DNA of 23,414 bases from Bigelowiella natans CCMP2755 (Eukaryota; Cercozoa; Chlorarachniophyceae): positions 1-23,414 of the forward strand of contig ADNK01003491.1 of the NCBI GenBank assembly GCA_000320545.1. The letters are read 5' to 3'. This document shows, in pieces, positions 20,301 through 23,414 of this stretch. The notes below the pieces were generated by a model. That model was not told the origin of the DNA and did not search any database. It was given only the letters and a program-made list of their open reading frames with translations. How positions within the stretch are numbered: the first letter of the stretch is position 1; every line of letters begins with the position of its first letter. Both the position numbers and the translations under genes were made by a program.

Positions 20301-22309
20301 AAGATCCATCTGAGTCAGAGCAGCAATCCTATGTGGCTCCTGGGCCGTCGCAGAAGCAAAAACTTGCGGTATTTAGATTTAAAATGCTAAAAGAAGATAC
20401 TTTAGAACAAGTAAAAGATAAACTTGCAGATTTGTGCGGTATTCCCGCCAACGAATTGCAGTTCTGGATATTCTCTGATCGTGAAAACCACACGCAAAGA
20501 CCCAACAGGATGATTGAAATATCGCGCATAAAGAGCACTAAATCTAGCGAAATTGTAGATACTAATCCACAACAACGAAGATATGGGTATGACTCCAATT
20601 ACCAGCAGAAATATCTGGAACTTTTTATAAGACGACGACGTCCGACAGATGTACCCATTGGCGATGAAGAAGCGATGCATGATGTGCAAAATCGGAGTCT
20701 GAGTAATGATAAACTGAAGGCACAAAATCCATCCTCAATACCTGGAAATCAACAACGCCAAGGGGAAGAGGGAGCAGAGAATGCACAGGACATAAGGAAT
20801 GTGCAGCTCGGGGAACGAACGCCTCCCTCGTCGCAAGTTGCAGCAATGCGAGCACCCGAAGGGAAGCTATTGCTCTTTAAGTATTTTGATATAGAAGAAC
20901 AGTCTCTTCGTTATGTTGGGTCTGGGATTTTTCCTGAGATCTCTTCCTTTGAAAGTTTGTACCCTACCCTACGGTCTATGGCAGGCCTTCCGAAAGATAC
21001 TGCGCTCAAGTTATACGAAGAAGAAAATGTGAGAGGAGGGCAAATTAATTTTTGTGACCGAGATACGGACTTAAAGACTTTTAAACTTCTCAGCGGTGAT
21101 ATAATTTGCTTCCAAAAATTGGTGCTAGAGTCTAAGCAGAAAGAGACTAGCAACGAAACGAGGCAGCAACAACACCAAGTGGATCAGAGTGGTGTGGACA
21201 GCAAGAGTCCTCAGCAAGAAAGCAAAAGTGTTATTGATCCAAATTCTAAAATTTCTGGTCGAAGTGATGACGCAGATGCAGGAGAAGAGAAGGCGATTGG
21301 AAACTACGCACAGCAGTCATCCGAGATAAAAGTGCAGTACTTTCCATCACGATACTCCGATGTTAAAGACTATCTAACATATCTTTCGCGCCGAGTAAAG
21401 GTCAGATTTAAGCCGAAGGATGAACCCAATAATACAAAAAGGTGGTTTGATTTGGAGTTGTCACGTCAAAATTCAATCGTGAATCTGAGAATGCATGTCG
21501 GTAAATATCTGGGATGCCATCATAACTACATTCGAGTCAATCCTCACTATTCACAGCCGCAGAACTTTCATCGGGAAAATAGAGACTTACTGTCCGATCA
21601 TTCTGAGATTTTATATGAGAAGCTAAGTTATAGTGTACTCGCTCTGAGGAAAAATCTCGTCTTTAAGGTTCCATGGCTGCGTCACGATCTGAAGCAGGAT
21701 ATTATTGAAGTCCTAGTTCCGAAAGAGGGAAACATCGAGGATCTTCAAAACAAAGTAATCGACGAAGTTAAGAAGCAATTCCCGCAGGATCTTGCAAAAA
21801 TTGCAGACGAGAAACATACAGACATTAGTCAACATATCAGAATGAGTTGCATATCGCGCGGGGTCATTAGAGGCATTCCATCTTTAGATGATGAAGTTGC
21901 AAAATACGAGCAATACTCGAACGACACGGAGCATCTTAGAGTCGAAATGATTGAAGCAGCAGGGTATTTAAATGTCCCAGTGTTCATGTACCACATGAAT
22001 TCGTACAATTCTCCCGTGACTGATGAAGCAGGATATGTGCCATTCTTCTTCAACATCAAGCAGGGAGAGGCGTTTAAGACGGTGAAGGAAAGACTTGCAG
22101 AGAAAGTTAAATCAAAAAGATTTGGATCATTCAAAGTGGTAAGAGTTCACCGCCCGATGGTAAACAATAGCAAGGCTGATGAAGTGGAAGACGATGCAAT
22201 TGCATCTGACATGGAATGGACAAATTTTCACATTGGTTTGGAATTCGTGCATAAACCTCGAAGTTATCCATCTCTATATGATCGCCCAATGAAAATATCA
22301 GCTACATAA
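17309..22309 (+). CDS. USP7: USP7/HAUSP-type ubiquitin carboxyl-terminal hydrolase
   Basis: Cysteine protease that removes ubiquitin from proteins; nuclear in animals, UBP12/13 in plants. Exons: 17309-17655, 17721-17890, 17951-18609, 18737-18799 and 18857-22309 (stop TAA), giving 1563 residues against 1102 in human. Order: acidic disordered N-terminus (1-80), MATH domain (about 85-220), USP catalytic domain (about 237-635), then tandem ubiquitin-like domains. Catalytic Cys250 lies in GATCYMNSLLQ, His549 in VHGGHYF and Asp586 in KWYRFDDEEV. About 60 charged residues (467-526) are inserted between the Cys and His boxes. A long charged linker after the catalytic domain holds KRKRKHAGPEQIRRRRRKK (19964-20020), a likely nuclear localisation signal. 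Low-complexity inserts also separate the UBL domains. The end, YDRPMKISAT, resembles the C-terminal activating peptide. The MATH tryptophan is Cys116, encoded across the first intron. Confidence 0.96.
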
Positions 22310-23041
22310 GAACAATTGTAAGCTTTGTGAGACCGCAGGCTTGTCCAAGAGTTGAGTGTTTGACGTTGTTAAGTTATGACGTTTCCATTTTACATGGTAA
22401 TTCTGTAAATTCAGAACGTTTCTTGAAGAAATTTCTTTTGTCGTTGACTTTCTCGCTAAGTTTGTTGGCGGTTGAGCACATCATCCGTGAAATGATGATC
22501 GCGAGATGTGCTTTGTGAGTTGTTCATTGAGTTCACAGCTCATCTAGCTGCATGATGCCGGTGTGGTGTTCATGCGCGATGCCGCAATCCAACTTTGCCA
22601 AGAACGACCAGCAGATGCCGGAAAATTTTTTGCATTTGTGTGAAACGCAATTCCGTTGCCTCCAGCGACTCATCTTTTTCGACTGTCACCAAAAAATGCA
22701 TGAACACAGGACAAAAGACAAAAAGTGTTCTTTGCAATGTCATCTAGCAAGGCTGTGGCAACAAAATTTGTGCATCAAAGGTGCAACCGAAATCACAAAC
22801 GTGCATGCAACAAGCGCGCAACGACAAAAACGATGAAGTGAATGCGTCTGGCATTCAAGTGAAACTTGCTTCAAACAAACATCATGCGCAAGTGTTCAGC
22901 TCACATCAAAGTTCAGTGACAACATGGTGTTGAACCAAATTGACAAAAGTCGACTTGGGATCAGGGCTCTGTTCTGCACGGAAGTCTGAGGTCAGGGTTA
23001 GCAAATTGGGGTTGGGGAATCAGGTAAGTCATGGGTTTGGG
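22310..23041. other. subtelomeric unique sequence downstream of USP7
   Basis: Contains the USP7 3' UTR and then about 600 bp without a supported gene. A 94-codon plus-strand frame (22552-22836) has no family resemblance and low-complexity His/Gln/Lys content. From about 22980 the sequence becomes G-rich on the plus strand and telomere-like words (GGGTTAG, GGGAATCA) start to appear. Confidence 0.65.
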
Positions 23042-23125
23042 ACAAGGGAATCATTGTCAGGGAATCAGTGTCAGGGAATCAGTGCAAGGGAATTAGAGTC
23101 AGGGATTTAGGGTCCGGGAACCAGG
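23042..23125 (+). repeat. 14-bp minisatellite, six diverged units
   Basis: Units at 23042, 23056, 23070, 23084, 23098 and 23112, consensus near GTCAGGGAATCAGT. Units 2 and 3 are identical and the outer ones drift. The GGG-plus-A/T pattern suggests origin from degenerate telomeric repeats, later amplified as a 14-mer. Confidence 0.85.
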
Positions 23126-23414
23126 GTTAGGGTCAAAAAATTAGGGTCAGGGTCAAGGAATCAAGGTTGGGGTTAGGGTTAGGGTTAGGGTTAGGGTTAG
23201 GGTTAGGGTTAGGGTTAGGGTTAGGGTTAGGGTCAAGGAAGGGTTAGGGTTAGGGTTAGGGTTAGGGTTAGGGTTAGGGTTAGGGTTAGGGTTAGGGTTA
23301 GGGTTAGGGTTAGGGTTAGGGTTAGGGTTAGGGTCAGGGTCTCGGGGTCCCTCCTCCGGGTTAGGGTTAGGGTTACCCCCTCCCGTTAGGGTTAGGGTTA
23401 GGGTCAGGGTTAGG
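23126..23414 (+). repeat. telomeric (TTAGGG)n array with variants
   Basis: Degenerate TTAGGG/TCAGGG/TTGGGG sequence to 23172, then 10 perfect TTAGGG units (23173-23232), an 11-bp interruption, 15 perfect units (23244-23333), a CT/GC-rich interruption (about 23334-23360), two units, a second C-rich interruption (about 23375-23385), and three units with a TCAGGG variant to the end. The G-rich strand runs 5' to 3' toward the right edge, the orientation of a right-hand chromosome end. Confidence 0.93.

Noticed and set aside
22552-22836. 94-codon frame between USP7 and the telomere
   Set aside because: No domain and no conserved motif; composition resembles the noncoding subtelomere.
1-23414. Shared pathway or defence-like system linking peptidase, DnaJ, RING, CCT1 and USP7
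   Set aside because: All but the RING protein are housekeeping families with their own promoters. Adjacency in a eukaryotic genome is weak evidence and nothing in the sequence ties them together.

Overview
This is nuclear DNA from a eukaryote, most likely a unicellular alga or protist. Every recognisable gene is split by GT-AG introns, and the right end runs into (TTAGGG)n with the G-rich strand pointing out of the window, as expected at or next to a chromosome end. I could rebuild 33 complete introns by joining reading frames against known protein families. Most are 52-68 nt long. The sequence alone does not let me name the lineage. A bacterial/plastid-type PepN aminopeptidase next to a MATH-containing USP7 would fit an alga or related protist, but that is inference.

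Layout from left to right. The 3' half of a PepN-type M1 aminopeptidase (+, 310-1944) enters from outside the window. A class I DnaJ (DNAJA type, -, 8 exons, 4359-2659) converges on it. Divergent from DnaJ lies a small MRNIP homologue (+, 5075-6432 or 6534), which has a 545-nt intron full of microsatellites. A possible short gene of unknown function (-, 6913-6575) follows. After about 1.8 kb of intergenic DNA comes a nine-exon gene (+, 8757-10223) for a 305-residue RING-finger protein with a predicted N-myristoylation start. A 3.8-kb gene desert (10224-14053) is rich in short palindromes and inverted repeats. The TCP1-alpha/CCT1 chaperonin subunit (-, 10 exons, 16458-14054) and a USP7 deubiquitinase of 1563 residues (+, 5 exons, 17309-22309) are head to head. 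The last 1.1 kb is subtelomeric: unique sequence, then a decaying 14-bp minisatellite, then telomeric repeats.

Functionally this is a proteostasis-flavoured neighbourhood: a peptidase, an Hsp40, a CCT subunit, a RING protein and a deubiquitinase. Eukaryotic gene order rarely implies a pathway, so I do not claim a shared system. The least explained parts are the RING protein, the palindrome-rich desert with its paired GGGACTTAAAAGTCCC elements and long imperfect hairpins, and the telomere transition. I found no transposase, tRNA, rRNA or CRISPR array.
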